DNA of 64,000 bases from Amaurobius ferox (GCA_951213105.1 OX578136.1:155441178-155505177); one strand, 5' to 3'; shown: positions 1-11,239, counted from the stretch's first letter. Notes: generated by a model from the sequence alone, not told the origin. A program made the numbers and translations.

Positions 1-568
1 GTGCAAATGATGCAACGCAGAAATGCATCATAGGCAAATAATATCTGCCTCTTATCTTTAATGCATCTTTGACATGGATGGAAAACATTTTGAACAAGCT
101 TTGTAATCTTTGTGTAACATTATTATTTCTACACAGTGTAGATACTTTTGTACCAATAAATAGCAAAATTATTATTTATTTATGTAATCATTGTTTTCTT
201 TTGTAATTTGTGTATGACCCTTGAAACGCGATCTACGGACATGATTTTTCTCCTCCGAGAACGCATGTCGATGCATCAAAAAGTGGTTAAGTCAGTATTT
301 TTGTCTTTTCATATCTCTGGGACTTTTTATGATAAAATGCTGAAATTTTGTACATCACCTTATTAGTGATATGGGGCACATTTTATTCATTGGAAATGTT
401 TTTGTACGGGGAGTATAAAAATTTAAATTTTGTATTTCTTATTTAATTCCCTTGAAAATTTTAATTGATTTCATAAAATTCTGTACCTTTTTTTACGCAA
501 CTTTGTAATTTAATATATATCAATATTTAAGGAATAAAAGCTGAGGTCAATGTTTTTGGAACACCCTG
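1..568. mobile_element. Partial foldback-type MITE cut by the window edge
   Basis: The first 568 bases match, in inverted orientation, the element at 55815-56609. Shared landmarks are a terminal ACAGGGTGT-type end, a stretch reading 'aaggaataaaagctgaggtc', and a 'gatacttttgtaccaataaa' segment. The right end (561-568, acaccctg) is the RC of the left terminus of the other copy. No coding capacity is visible. I infer a non-autonomous DNA transposon with TA target sites. The family is not identified, and its left half lies outside the window. Confidence 0.7.
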
Positions 569-3100
569 TGTATACACCCAACTCTTTTTCACACAAATTT
601 GAAGTTACACCGTTCAAAAAAGTCTTCCGTTTTTGAAAAATTTATTTGATCTAACATGATTTCAAAGTCACTGTCGTATACTTATGTACGTGACCATGAG
701 CGGTCTAGTATAAATTGCAGTCTTTGGTATCAGTGTATTAAAAAAATTAATGTTTTTACCACACTTCAAAAATTAGGCAGCACTGCTATAATGTTATCGA
801 ATAAGGGGGTTCTCCAGTAACTACTGGGGAATCCCCTTATTCGAAGGTATCTCTTATCTACTGGGGAACTTCTTATTCGATAACTCTTACCTATCCATTT
901 TGTATGATATTTACATAACATGTTTCATCATTAAATTGTTTAAGTTTATTAGCTCACAATATTTTATCAATTGTTTGTGTTATCAGCCATACATAGTGCT
1001 ATCAATTGTGTATTTGAACATTTCTGACCTTAAGAAGTGAAAAAAGGTATTTTTTACAAATTTCAGAATTTTTTTTAACATGGTTTTTAAACTAAATATA
1101 GTTCTTTATTTCATCTTACATGGTTTTTGGATAACATGGAATGTATCCCCAATAATAATTACCACCCATGGTGCTCCTAACTATTATGTAAGGTGCCCCA
1201 GGGCGTAATGACACACCAGTTGAAAACCATTTTTTTAACCCATTTATTTATGGTCATTTCATATCCTTCTATAAATTGATCTACTAAATGATAGATGAGA
1301 GTAGCAGATTTTTTGAGTACATTTACATTTCAACATTAGTAAATAGGTTCATACACATTCTTTCTTAATTTCTGAAAATGTGTCATTTCTTTCAACGTAA
1401 GGTTTCAATAAATTTGTAAGCCAATGTCCCCAATCAATTTAAAGTATAAGAAACTTGAAATTATTTTTCTGTGCAGTATTCGATGCATTGTTTATAAAGA
1501 AAGAGGAAAATGTACAATCTTGAAGTTTCATCAATTATGGATTTAGGCCTATAACAGGGTTATGAATAATCTACATACATTTAAAAATTCACCCATATAC
1601 TGAAAGCATAAAAAGATACAAATACGTTAAAAGATTCTTTTGGTCATTTATATGACTTAGTATTTGCAAATTTAATAAAAACAGACAAGAAAAAGTTCCA
1701 GGATAAATATGTTGAAACATTATTTGTGCTTCCTAAATGTGAGAGATATTTTATAAAATATTTATAGCAAAAAATGTTTTTATTTAAACAAATATACACA
1801 TATGCTCTTATAAAATGAAATATAAAAAAATGCTTCATTCAGTACTTGATAGCTGTGGAAATGCATTTTGTTTGCTCAGAACAACCTTCAGATGCTGGTA
1901 AGAAATATATCCCTTCATTTTATTCTATAAATAAGAAAGAAAAATATATATTAATAAGAATATTGCTAAAACAACTTTTTAAAGCAATCCATAATTTATA
2001 TCTTACTAAGAAAAGCATGCATTTAGACATGTTATTTTGCTATTTAAGAACTTTTTGAGGTCCTATAGCCATTTTGTTCAGGATTTTTCCTATACAAAAA
2101 GTCTTATTTAGAAGAAAGCAACTTTCAACTTAGTAACAGCATGCAGTTTTTTGGCTTCATTTACAATTAAGTTTATAAAACATATAAAATAAATATTAAA
2201 TCTGAAAATAAAAAATGTTCATCAGAATACAGAATATAAAAGTTGGAAAAAGGTATCAACCAGTTTCAAAAGCAATAAAGAGCCTCCCCTGTAAGCATAA
2301 ATGAGACAGAGAACCAGTAATTAACAAAAGTAAGAAGATTGTATCATATAAAAGCAATATGTGAGGGACCAAATCCAAGGTTATAAAAGTTTTTGTTCTA
2401 ATTGCTACCAGGGAGAATCTGATAAATAAAAATAAATTTCTTTAAAACACAGCATATGAAGGTTAAAAAAGGTATCAACTGTATTTAGTGAGTGATTAAA
2501 CCTGAAATAGGTTGAAGTATAAAAAAAAAAAAAATGCTATTACTACTGTTACAAGAATTTGAGAATAAAAAACTTAAGTAGAACACAACATATAAAAGTT
2601 GAAAATGATATAAATAATCAAAATTACAAAATATTGAGTTAATGTTTTAAAGATTCATACAATTTTCTTAAAGTAGTAAAAATCTGAAATAACATAAAAA
2701 ATTCACATAAACTAAAAAATGAACAAGAAAAATTTTTGGAGCTTTTTCTTTAGACTGACTCTTAAATTATATTATTCAAGGTTTTACAATAAATAGCAGG
2801 AAAATGGAATATGATCGACATATGTATACGCACACATAAAAACATTTAGTTGATATTTCTACATGCCTAGTATTTATTATTGTCTACCAGCATACCCGTT
2901 CTTCGTACGGAGTATATAATATAAAGAAACTTATAATTCTCAATCATGTGCAAATTCTTTTAAAATATTAAATTTATTGTTCCTAAAGAGAAGTTTAAGA
3001 ATATCTGTTCTCACTATGCAAAATTATCTTCATGGGCAGATCTGAAGAATAAAACATCCTGGACCCTTTTGTAAGCAAATTTACAAAAAAAAAAGAATTG
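569..3100. other. Non-coding AT-rich stretch (downstream side of PCID2)
   Basis: Apart from the palindrome at 793-884 I see no gene, no credible exon and no clear element here. The open frames at 1644-1838 and 1846-2058 have the low-complexity composition of AT-rich non-coding DNA. The last PCID2 exon would be expected to the left of 6567. I searched this stretch for its conserved GYISH/NPFP-like end and did not find it. Confidence 0.5.
793..884. repeat. 92-bp compound palindrome
   Basis: The block opens with gttatcgaataag and closes with its reverse complement cttattcgataac. Inside it a second inverted pair (tcgaataaggggg ... ccccttattcga) forms its own hairpin around actactgg. Either a tiny foldback element or the fused ends of one. 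No coding content. Confidence 0.7.
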
Positions 3101-3103
3101 AAT

Positions 3104-3283
3104 CAATATATGCAACCCCGTACTACTTATATTGTCGCAGATTAGAAAATATATTAGTGTGTTAGTAGAAGATTACCCGTATTATAATATGAGTCTCAAA
3201 AATCTTTGCCAAAATAAAAGAGATGACGTAATAAATTGAAAATATCAATAATCCCCATACTCTTTATACCAGAAGGTCGTAAT
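3104..3283. repeat. Repeat unit 1, interrupted at its 3' junction
   Basis: About 180 bp that recurs at 4676-4892 with roughly 80% identity. Shared landmarks include 'acttatattgtcgcagatta' and 'agaagattacccgta', and both units end in a gaagg/accgtaat motif. In this copy the junction after 'gtaat' is occupied by the transposon at 3284-4644. In the second copy the junction is intact, which provides an empty site. Confidence 0.7.
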
Positions 3284-3425
3284 AGAGCTGTTTCAACCAC
3301 GTGGCACTCTCTTAGTAACGAGCCTTAGCAACGCTTGCTGGTAGTCAAACAACTCATAGATAGGCCATTGCTATACACGTTGTACGTTGCTTCAAAAATA
3401 TTAATTTAAACATTAAGTAATAATT

Positions 3426-3716
3426 ATGTCATCTAAATATTTTCAGGATATGGATGATCGAGCTAAAGCTCGATATTTACTAAAAATTGCATCAATAGGA
3501 AACAAAGATCCTTATTCAATGTGTAAAAGTGAATTTACAACATGTGCATCAGATTTTCCAAAACTTAGTTATTTCGATATGGTGAACTACTTAGTTTTCG
3601 GGAAAAGTGCATATACGTCCGATGAATTTAAGGAAGCTTTTAATCAGTTTGCTTGTGGCTGGGTGAAAGATGTATACACGGTCAAGATCTCAGGATTATG
3701 CCTCGTAATTGGAAAG
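3426..3716 (+). pseudogene. N-terminal exon of a SWIM/YqaJ-type transposon protein
   Basis: Starts MSSKYFQDMDDRAKARYLLK and continues with ..SYFDMVNYLVFG.., ..EFKEAFNQFACGWVKDVY.. and ..LCLVIGK. This layout is typical of the N-terminus of the animal proteins that carry a SWIM zinc finger followed by a YqaJ-like exonuclease domain, usually transposon-borne. The exon ends at a good 5' splice site (ATTGGAAAG|gtaaga) at 3716; reading on gives a stop at 3749. The SWIM finger and nuclease exons are absent from the element, so this copy cannot make the enzyme. It lies 142 bp inside the left transposon end and faces the THAP exon at 4504. I infer it is a relic of the accessory gene of the parent element. 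Confidence 0.7.
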
Positions 3717-4249
3717 GTAAGAGTACATGCCAGTTTTTATTTATTTTGATGATGATTTTTAGATTGATATTGTATTTTTTCACATTTTATACATTTATTT
3801 TAAACCATAATGTAAGAATTTATGACACCTTCTATCACTTAAGCATATTATGTAAATCTAAAATTTATATATATATATAAACACAAATGTTGTAAAATAT
3901 GAAAACTGTTTCTATGAAATTTGTCTCATACACTTTATTGGGGGGGGGGGGGGGAATAAGTTTTGTGATACCTTTGTACTTATTATTTTTTATGATTGTG
4001 TAGATTTTATGTGATATTTCACAGAGTTGATAATTGATAATTTCTATAAATAATAAAATTCATAAGCAATTTTACTTTAGTATTTTCCCGATAAGTTGAT
4101 ATAAATCAGGAATTCTAATCCCTGAAAGAATGAACAAAGTTTGGCTAGAATAATTTATCCATATATAACCTGCTTATTATTTATAAGTAGTACAAGCTGG
4201 CTAAAGAATCTGGAATTCAGGGAATATCATATCAGCATTCTAAGAAATA

Positions 4250-4504
4250 TCAGGGAATTCCTAAAAAATAAAACTGTAAAATCAGAAAAATTGGAATTTT
4301 TTTGGTAATCACAGCTTTCTTCCAACTCGTGACAACTGACAATACACATGTATAGAATTCCTTCTTCCACATCTCCCGGTGCTCTTCACTAAGATGTCTT
4401 TTTGACTCATTTCCTCTAATTAATACAGCAGGGAGTCTAAAAAAAGATTTGCTGTCTCGATCAGAACGATTTCCGCATTTGAAAACACCACAAGCGGTAG
4501 GCAT
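4250..4504 (-). pseudogene. THAP zinc-finger N-terminus of a transposase
   Basis: Begins at 4504 with MPTACGVFKCGNRSDRDSKS, then a basic stretch and ..EEHREMWKKEF. The first zinc pair (C5-x4-C10), the following N-R and phenylalanines, and the conserved W in the helix match the first half of a THAP domain. The second half (C-x2-H and the AVPTIF-like motif) is not present; in related genes it is in a later exon. Reading through reaches a stop at 4250, and the real exon may end earlier (GT candidates near 4330). THAP fingers bind transposon ends in several DNA transposon families. The exon lies 140 bp inside the right end of the 3284-4644 element, so I read it as transposase remnant rather than a host gene. 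Confidence 0.7.
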
Positions 4505-4675
4505 AATGACAAATATAAAATTTTATAACACTATACACGCCAGCATATCTACAATTGACTCAAACCCAAAGCATGCAATATATGACTATCAGCAACGGTT
4601 GCTAGGTGGTAGCTTGGCGATGTGACGTCAGGTGAAAAAGCTCTATTGATTCCAATATATGCCAATATATATAAA

Positions 4676-4900
4676 AACATATGCCAATATACCTGTATTA
4701 CTTATATTCTCGTAGATTAGAAGATATACCCGTGTATTTGTAGAAGATTACTCGTACAACATACAATATACGAGTTTAAACAATTTTTGTCATAATAAAA
4801 CAATTGCATAATAACATGAAAATATCAATAATTCCTGAATCAGTAATCCCCGAAAATATCAATAATAATAACGTTTAAATCTGAAGACCGTAATTGATAT
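4676..4900. repeat. Repeat unit 2 with uninterrupted junction
   Basis: Second copy of the 3104-3283 unit. It ends gaagaccgtaat directly followed by tgatatta (4883-4900). The corresponding junction of unit 1 reads gtaat, then the transposon, then attgat. This copy serves as an internal empty-site reference. Confidence 0.65.
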
Positions 4901-5328
4901 TATCCACTCAAAAATGCTATAAGAAAAATCAAATCGTTCTGTTCTAAAATATATTTTTATATCCATTTATTTATTATTCAAATCGAAAAAATAATAATTA
5001 AAATTAACAGACAGATTTAATTTAATTGCGTTTCTGAGCAACATGATATAAGATAGAATCTTCCTCATAAACTGTGAAATTAAATAGCCAATTTGATTTC
5101 TTTATACTTATCATTGTTCAGTAAAAACTTGTGAAAATAAACCATGGAGATAGCTTTCCCATTTAAATCATGTTTCAAACAATTAATGTTTTCAGAAAGT
5201 GACTAATTCGCACAAAAATTCTCCCCTCAAATGCAGAGATAAGGTTTTAATTCACTTTCAAACGATTTTCAAGCTTTTTGTTTGGATAAACCACAGAGTT
5301 AGAGAGTAGAACTCCTAGGAAAATGTTT

Positions 5329-5625
5329 TGTTTTTCATTAATATCTCGACAACCCCTGGTCTTAAATACTCGAAACTTGGGCTAAATTTATGGGGGGCTA
5401 TTTCAAGCTTATCCACAAAATTTCATCAAATTCGGTTCAGCCGTTCTCCCGTGATGATGGGACAAATGAAAATGTTGTTTTTTACTAATATCTCGAGAAC
5501 CACTGATCGTAGAAACTCCAAACAGAGACTAAATTTTAAGTGGGACTATTTCCAGGCTACCCACAAAATTTCATCAAATTCGATTCAGCTGTTTTCTTGT
5601 GATGACGGGACAAACAGACAGACAG
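5329..5625. repeat. Tandem dimer of a ~147-bp unit with (CAGA)n tail
   Basis: Two adjacent units (about 5329-5475 and 5476-5625) share 'actaatatctcga.aaccnctg', 'aaatttcatcaaattcg.ttcag' and 'gtgatga.gggacaaa'. The second runs into a cagacagacagatagacagacag tract and then 'gttttatttatatagat', a tail style common to interspersed repeats in arthropods. The open frame across it (5328-5702) is an accident of the repeat. Confidence 0.7.
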
Positions 5626-5665
5626 ATAGACAGACAGATTTTCAGTTTTATTTATATAGATTCTT

Positions 5666-6566
5666 AGTCTGTAAATATTTAAAAAATATGTTTAAATATT
5701 GACAGACTGAAAATCCATGTTTACATACTTATAAAAGTTATTAAGGCCAAAAACTAAGTACTTTAAAGTGTTCTTAAAATAGATTTTCAAAATTAGTATT
5801 TTAGGACCTTTAAAAATCATGAGAACCCTATAATCAGTATCATTAAAATGCATATTTGACATAATATAAGGAATCTCGTAATGAAAGGAAAAGTGAATGT
5901 TATCGGAGGTCAGATTGTTTTTGAACCAAAATAAAAGTTCATCAATAATTGAAAAATTGCAAAAGTTTTCATGAGTTCACTGATAAATGTACTCTCTAAA
6001 CCATTTTGAATTTGAATTTCATTTACTCAAAATATACCAGTAAGCACCTTGACTTTGTTTTCATAAAAATTATTCTTATTATAACAACAAAACAACCCTT
6101 GATCATCATGAAATAAAGTTTCAAATGCAAAATAAAAACAAAAAAGGATGCAAGCATTTTAGTTTTTAAATAATAATAATAATAATAATAATGTGAAATA
6201 CTTTATCAAATAACTTGTAAAGCAAAACCAACAGTATGATTTTTTTAAATACTTTAATAATATATATTAATGAAAATTTCTTTTTATGGCTGATTTAGCT
6301 CTCTCATTTGGTGCTTCCAGCATAAAATAACATTGAAGGCCATTGCAGCAAAAACATAGTATATCTGAAATTCCCTACGGTGAACAACAATGACCTACAT
6401 ATAACATTGCTGGCAACAAGTTTATAGAAAACTGAGCTTAAACTACACAAAACGGCGAAGTATGGATATATTCCAAGAAATTTAGGTATAGAATACTTCT
6501 TATCTGCAGGTTTTAAGACTATAAATGATATAAATGACAAAATATAAAACATAAGAATGAAGTTAC
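5666..6566. other. Non-coding, inferred last PCID2 intron in the window
   Basis: Downstream of the 6567-6635 exon on the minus strand. It contains a (taa)n microsatellite near 6170-6192 and otherwise AT-rich unique-looking sequence. I do not see the final PCID2 exon here. Confidence 0.4.
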
Positions 6567-6635
6567 ATCATGAATGAGATTAGAAAGTATACACATCACT
6601 TCATCATCTTCTATTTCTTCATCATCTTCATATTC
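6567..6635 (-). CDS. PCID2: PCID2 exon (last one visible), PCI winged-helix region
   Basis: 69 bp, phase 0 in and out: ...tag|GAATATGAAGAT... to ...CATTCATGAT|gtaact. It encodes an acidic linker EYEDDEEIEDDE followed by VMCILSNLIHD. This aligns with the PCID2 segment just before the conserved C-terminal GHIKGYISH-like end (vertebrate PCID2 has ..DIDEVQCILANLIYM). The element-rich sequence to the left contains no recognisable terminal exon, so roughly the last 30 residues are probably beyond base 1. If the donor were not used, translation would stop after 15 more codons. Confidence 0.85.
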
Positions 6636-6784
6636 CTATTTAAAAATAAATAAATGCATAAATAAAATGAGCAAATACAGATAAAATATTCTAAATTTAA
6701 GCAGAAACAAATGGATTAAAACTTTAAATGCTAGAAACCATTTTTAAGTAATGAAATGAAAAGAAACTATGGATAAAATTTTAC

Positions 6785-6851
6785 CTTTCTAAAGTTAAGG
6801 GCTGCTTTGAAAGCACTGATAGGGATGATGTGAGTTTGCATCAACAGATAT
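6785..6851 (-). CDS. PCID2: PCID2 exon, PCI domain helix
   Basis: 67 bp between ttttacag and gtaaaa. With the preceding exon's two bases it reads V-YLLMQTHIIPISAFKAALNF-RK. This aligns with the vertebrate [20 protein letters not shown] segment in the PCI domain of PCID2, which contacts the DSS1/Sem1 partner and nucleic acid in TREX-2. It joins the 6567-6635 exon in phase 0. No frameshift or stop. Confidence 0.9.
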
Positions 6852-8035
6852 CTGTAAAAAATAACATGAATATATTTGAAATATATAGACATACACAAAG
6901 TAAAATAAATTATTTAATATGATTTAAAAAAGTCCATTATTAAAAAAAAAAAAAAATTGGCAATGACTCCAGTCCAGTTGAAACAAAATGGTTTTGTGCA
7001 ACGTCTTTTTTCTGGGTGGATTGTTTTGTTAAGACATTTTCAAAACAGTTCAAATATTAAAATATATCAAATATTTTAAATTGGGTCCCATGCAAAAAAG
7101 CACACAATTTTACAAAATATTTATTTTTATCTATATAAAGAAAAAGACTGTTAAAAAATAAATACATTTAAATATTTATTCACAAATGTGACAAAAAATA
7201 TTTTTGTCAGCTAAAAGTAAAATAGTTTTCATTTTCAAATTACTTGCAGAAGCAGGCAATCTCTCCCCTATCTCTATCAAAAAATGATAAACTATCAGAA
7301 ATATCCAATTTTATAAAATGTTCAGATAACAAATTTTAATGTTTAAAATAAAATATGATTGAAATATTAAAAGAAATGAAAATTCTGGCCAAATTATAAG
7401 GAGCTTATACAGACAGGCAAGACAAAATTTTCAAAAAATAATAGAAAAAAATTATGAATAATTTTAACTGTTCGATAAATGGATAAAAGGGACTAAAATG
7501 TCCCAATTGCAATGATGGACAAATCACAGGAAAGGGAAAAGGAAAAGAGAATTAAAAAAACACTGAGAATTAATGTTAACATATGCGGAAACAAATGAAA
7601 ACATGTAAATTTGCTGAAAATTAAACAGTCAGAATCAACCACAAAAGTCACAAATTATAGTAAATTGTACATCAGCTGAAAATATATGTAAATATAAGCT
7701 GTATCAACGAGGCTGAAAAAGAGGACCAGGAAACTTATAAAATCTAAAATTTCCAACTTAAAAAGCATGTCCAGTTTCTTCACCCTTAAATACAATTGAG
7801 AGTGGAGCATTTGCAGAATTTCCAGTTAAATAAACTACAAGTTGTAACTAAAGTATCCCTTGAGAAGCAATGTCATGCATTTGTTTAGATAAAACATATG
7901 CAATGGAAACTGGTTTGTGTATGTACTAATTAAATCACCGAGCTATACATTACTGCAAAAAAGAAAATTTCCCAGTTTCAAGTAATCCAATGATAATGTT
8001 TAAAATGAGTCCGTTTAAAAATATTGAGTTCATTT
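6852..8035. other. PCID2 intron, left of the LINE
   Basis: AT-rich sequence with homopolymer runs. I see no gene and no clear element. It ends at the 14-bp target copy (acacactatagcac, 8036-8049) of the LINE. Confidence 0.5.
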
Positions 8036-8282
8036 ACACACTATAGCACCCCGGCTTCGTATGTGGCTTTCACCGCGTGATGACGCTCTTTTTCCTGCTC
8101 CCTTTTTTTGCGCCGTAGCGGCGTGATCCTTTCTTATAGTGCTTGAAAGTTGTATATTTCGTGTAGCCCATCTCCGTTGCTACATTTCGATACCTGGTTC
8201 ATTTCTCTACTTGGCTTTAATGGTGAGATATCTTAAAATTAAAATAGTAAATATTCTAAATAGCTGTACCATTTTGACGCTG

Positions 8283-8711
8283 CAATTGTATTGAAAGAGG
8301 GCTTGTGTGCTGGAATTCACACTTTATACATCTGTTAATCCACTTAAATACAGTTGAAAATGATTATAAAAATGTATATAAATATAATATAATGTTTTCT
8401 TATTGTTATATGACCCCCCTTTTTTACCCAGGATCAGTAAATAAGTGTTTATTTTGTACATTTGTAACTGTTGTTTTCAGAATTTTCTACTTTCGATTCA
8501 ATTGTACTGAAGGAAAACTCGCACTGTGTGTTGGAACACACACATTATACATCTGTTAAATTGCTTATATTTTAATGATATTATTCATATAAATGTATAC
8601 TATAAAGCCTACTTATTTTTATAAGCCCCCCCTTTTTTACCCAGAACCTATAAATATGTATGTATTTTGTTTTTCTGCCACTGTAGTATTCAAAAACTTT
8701 TACTATCGTTT
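8283..8711 (+). promoter_or_regulatory. Two tandem 5'-UTR monomers of the LINE
   Basis: Units at about 8283-8498 and 8499-8711 (period 216 bp). Each starts caattgta.tgaa, followed by tgtgtg.tggaa..cacac and tatacatctgttaa. Each contains a 'cccccttttttacccag' block in its middle. Repeated units at the 5' end of a LINE are known as promoter monomers in some families (for example mouse L1). Promoter function here is inference. Confidence 0.6.
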
Positions 8712-9275
8712 CAATACCTCCCCCCTTTTTTTGTGGTGAGCCCTTCCCGGACCTGTACCTTTCTGCGTATCTCCCCTTTGGTAATAGTGTAGTCGTCCCG
8801 TGGCCCGCCAGCTTTGAAATTGTCCTCTTCTTCCTTATATCATTGTTTTACATTATTCATATTCTCAAATGCTTTCATTTTCGGTTCCCCCCCCTGTTTA
8901 GTTTTTTGACTTTTTCTCTACTCTACCGCCCCCTTCTCTCAAGATTTTTACATATTTAGAACCGCCTCCTTGTACTGATTATTTTAAATGGTCATGTCCC
9001 TGTGTTTATTTCAATTTTAAAAATTTCAAATTTTTTTTTGAAAAAGTTTAAATCTTAAATATCTCGAAAACTAAGCCTCCTAGCCAAATTTTGACAAAAA
9101 TTTTGTGGTCCTAGAACCTTTGTCTACTATTTATATACCTTTAAAATGATACCCATGTTTAATACCTTCTGCTCGTTTTCACTCACCAACCCCCCCGTAA
9201 CTTTTTTGTAAATATATTCTAATACTATTTTGAGACATTGTTGTTATTAATATAACTCTCATAGCTTATATCAAC

Positions 9276-11027
9276 ATGAATAACTCACCCCCCCCCCCTT
9301 CTGATTTTCCCCCTCTCCCCCCTGCTGGAGCTGGCCGTAGCAACCGCATGAACTCAATAACAATTCCTGACTCTTCACATCCTACTACACCTGTTTCCAT
9401 AGACTTAACTACTTCAGATATATCACCTTCAACTACTTCTGGTACATCTCCATCGGCTGCAGCTCTCCCGGTTGATCCCTCTCCTTGCACCTCCAAATCT
9501 TTCTCTCCTGACTGTGTACCTACTCGTAGAATTTCCAACATGCAACCAACGGTTAAACTCTTCGATCTTCGAGCTACAACCACAAACTCAACTCCAGACG
9601 TGCTATACTCCTCAGCTGTATCCACACCTCTTCTCACTGTGCCAGCTTTGCCTCAACGAACTTCTGCATTTTCCTCCAAACCGCAGTTCACTGTGATCTC
9701 AAAGCCTCCAGTTCTCATTTCGGCTAGCAGAATCCAAAAACTATCTTCCCCGGAACACTTAACTACTGCAAAGGATGAAAATAACAAAACCCGGAAAACA
9801 TTTGTTGAAGATGATGACACGTCCATAGTCACTGCTGATATGGTTGATGATACCACCGAACCTAATAACTGCTTCCTACTGAAGGTGAGACGTTTCTCTA
9901 ATCAAATCCATAACTACATATCCAGATACATAAAACCTTCGCCCTCGCAAAAGAAATACCTCGACGAAAAGCTTGCACACCTTAGAGATGCCTGTACTCT
10001 ATTCGAAGGCCAAACCATAAATTCTGCGCCCATAATGGGCCCAAACCCTGCTGAAACCCTCCAAGACATGAGGCATATCATGGAAGAGGAACTGAAAAAC
10101 CTAAAAGACTCGATCTCCACAAATCTTGTAAACTTTACCAAGAGCCTGACAGAAAACCTTCCCAATCTAATCAATTCATCCGTTAAGGAAAATCTCACAG
10201 AAATTTCAACAACTCTCGGAAACAACCTTCTCCAATCATCGGATTCGGCCACATCCTCAACCAATCCACGCTCAGTTAAACCTACCTTTGCAAACATCCT
10301 CTTGCAAGGAAAGGACAGATCAAAAGATAACCAACAACTTAAAAAAGAACTTCTCTCTCTTCGGTGTCCATCAGATGTCAAAATTAAAAATGTTTCCACA
10401 TTGAATAATGGAACTCTCAAAGTGACATGCTGCAACGGGGATGCGGACGCCTTGCTCCCCAAGTTCCTAAACTCTAACCTCAGCGAAAAATTCAAAATAT
10501 CTAAACAGCCTACAAAAAAACAGAACTTAATTATATTCAACATGCCTGTGAATTTCCGTGAGGATGACGTCCGCCTTCTCATCACGAAAAACCTACCTCC
10601 GGGTCTCCTCAAGGAGTTTAGAATAATTAGAAACTTTACAAACAGCCGAGGCACAGTGAACTGGGTCTTCCTACTGGATGAAATGTCAGCTAAGTACTTA
10701 ACGGATGCCAAGAAAATCTTCCACCATTTCAACTATTACATGATCAAAAAATACATCGGCTTCCAGCTATGTTTCCGTTGCCAAGGATTTGGACACACAG
10801 CAGCCTATTGTCCGTGGGTCGCCGGGAACTGCAGCAACTGTACAAAAACTGACCACAATTACAAAAACTGTAAAGCCACTCGATCCATCTGCATAAACTG
10901 CACTATGGCCATAAACGCCAACCCTACCTTGAAATGGGACATTTACCATAACTCCAGGGACAAAAACTCTTGCAATGCATGGAAGAGAGAACTGGCAAGA
11001 ATTCGTGATCTCCAGCAATCACTTTGA
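9276..11027 (+). CDS. LINE ORF1, gag-like nucleic-acid-binding protein (583 aa)
   Basis: Single uninterrupted frame. The N-terminal ~150 residues are Pro/Ser/Thr-rich and probably disordered. The middle is lysine-rich with a helical stretch. Residues about 415-490 resemble the RRM-like part of LINE ORF1 proteins (LIIFNMPVNF..DDVRLLITKNLP). The C-terminus has two exact CX2CX4HX4C knuckles, C499-C512 (CFRCQGFGHTAAYC) and C519-C532, and a third, looser CX2C..H..C group from C539 to the end. It should coat the LINE RNA and help target-primed reverse transcription. It starts at the first ATG after the 5' UTR and is followed by ORF2. The 272-aa open frame antisense to it is a shadow. Confidence 0.9.
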   Translation: MNNSPPPPSDFPPLPPAGAGRSNRMNSITIPDSSHPTTPVSIDLTTSDISPSTTSGTSPSAAALPVDPSPCTSKSFSPDCVPTRRISNMQPTVKLFDLRATTTNSTPDVLYSSAVSTPLLTVPALPQRTSAFSSKPQFTVISKPPVLISASRIQKLSSPEHLTTAKDENNKTRKTFVEDDDTSIVTADMVDDTTEPNNCFLLKVRRFSNQIHNYISRYIKPSPSQKKYLDEKLAHLRDACTLFEGQTINSAPIMGPNPAETLQDMRHIMEEELKNLKDSISTNLVNFTKSLTENLPNLINSSVKENLTEISTTLGNNLLQSSDSATSSTNPRSVKPTFANILLQGKDRSKDNQQLKKELLSLRCPSDVKIKNVSTLNNGTLKVTCCNGDADALLPKFLNSNLSEKFKISKQPTKKQNLIIFNMPVNFREDDVRLLITKNLPPGLLKEFRIIRNFTNSRGTVNWVFLLDEMSAKYLTDAKKIFHHFNYYMIKKYIGFQLCFRCQGFGHTAAYCPWVAGNCSNCTKTDHNYKNCKATRSICINCTMAINANPTLKWDIYHNSRDKNSCNAWKRELARIRDLQQSL

Positions 11028-11239
11028 TGTCTCCCCTTCCCTCCTTTTTGCTTTCCTGTGTCTATTGTATATATATCTGGTTGTGTTATTGTTTTTAATG
11101 TGTATTTTCCCTTTTGAGTTAATGTTTATACTTTGCTAAATTTCATGGATGTTTATGCTTGTATATTATCACATACTTTCCCTGCTCGTGGCTGGTCTCT
11201 TGTCCCTGACCTTCCACTTCCCCCCTCCCTGTTTACTTT

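Larger units (their letters stand above)
3284..4644. mobile_element. Internally deleted ISL2EU-like (PHIS) DNA transposon
   Basis: A 1361-bp element with imperfect inverted ends of about 65 bp. Both ends begin AGAGCT.TTTCA and share a block resembling agcaac.gttgctg.tagtca. It is flanked by AT at 3282-3283 and 4645-4646. A related repeat unit at 4883-4900 carries the uninterrupted junction, which supports a 2-bp AT duplication. Each end carries the first coding exon of a different protein, pointing inward: a SWIM/YqaJ-family N-terminus on + and a THAP finger on -. From family knowledge, ISL2EU elements pair a THAP-containing transposase with a YqaJ-type nuclease and make 2-bp duplications. 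The middle, including catalytic parts, is missing here. Superfamily assignment is inference. Confidence 0.75.

Noticed and set aside
3940..3954. Long G-runs here, at 22388-22403 and at 25212-25227 as G-quadruplex elements
   Set aside because: These are single homopolymers in AT-rich introns. No spaced G-tract pattern or promoter context supports a role.
4250..4504. Host THAP-domain gene
   Set aside because: It is only 140 bp from a transposon end, faces a second transposon exon, and lacks the second half of the THAP finger.
9914..10732. 272-codon open frame on the minus strand
   Set aside because: Exactly antisense to the well-supported LINE ORF1. Its composition mirrors the codon bias of ORF1, with no domain of its own.
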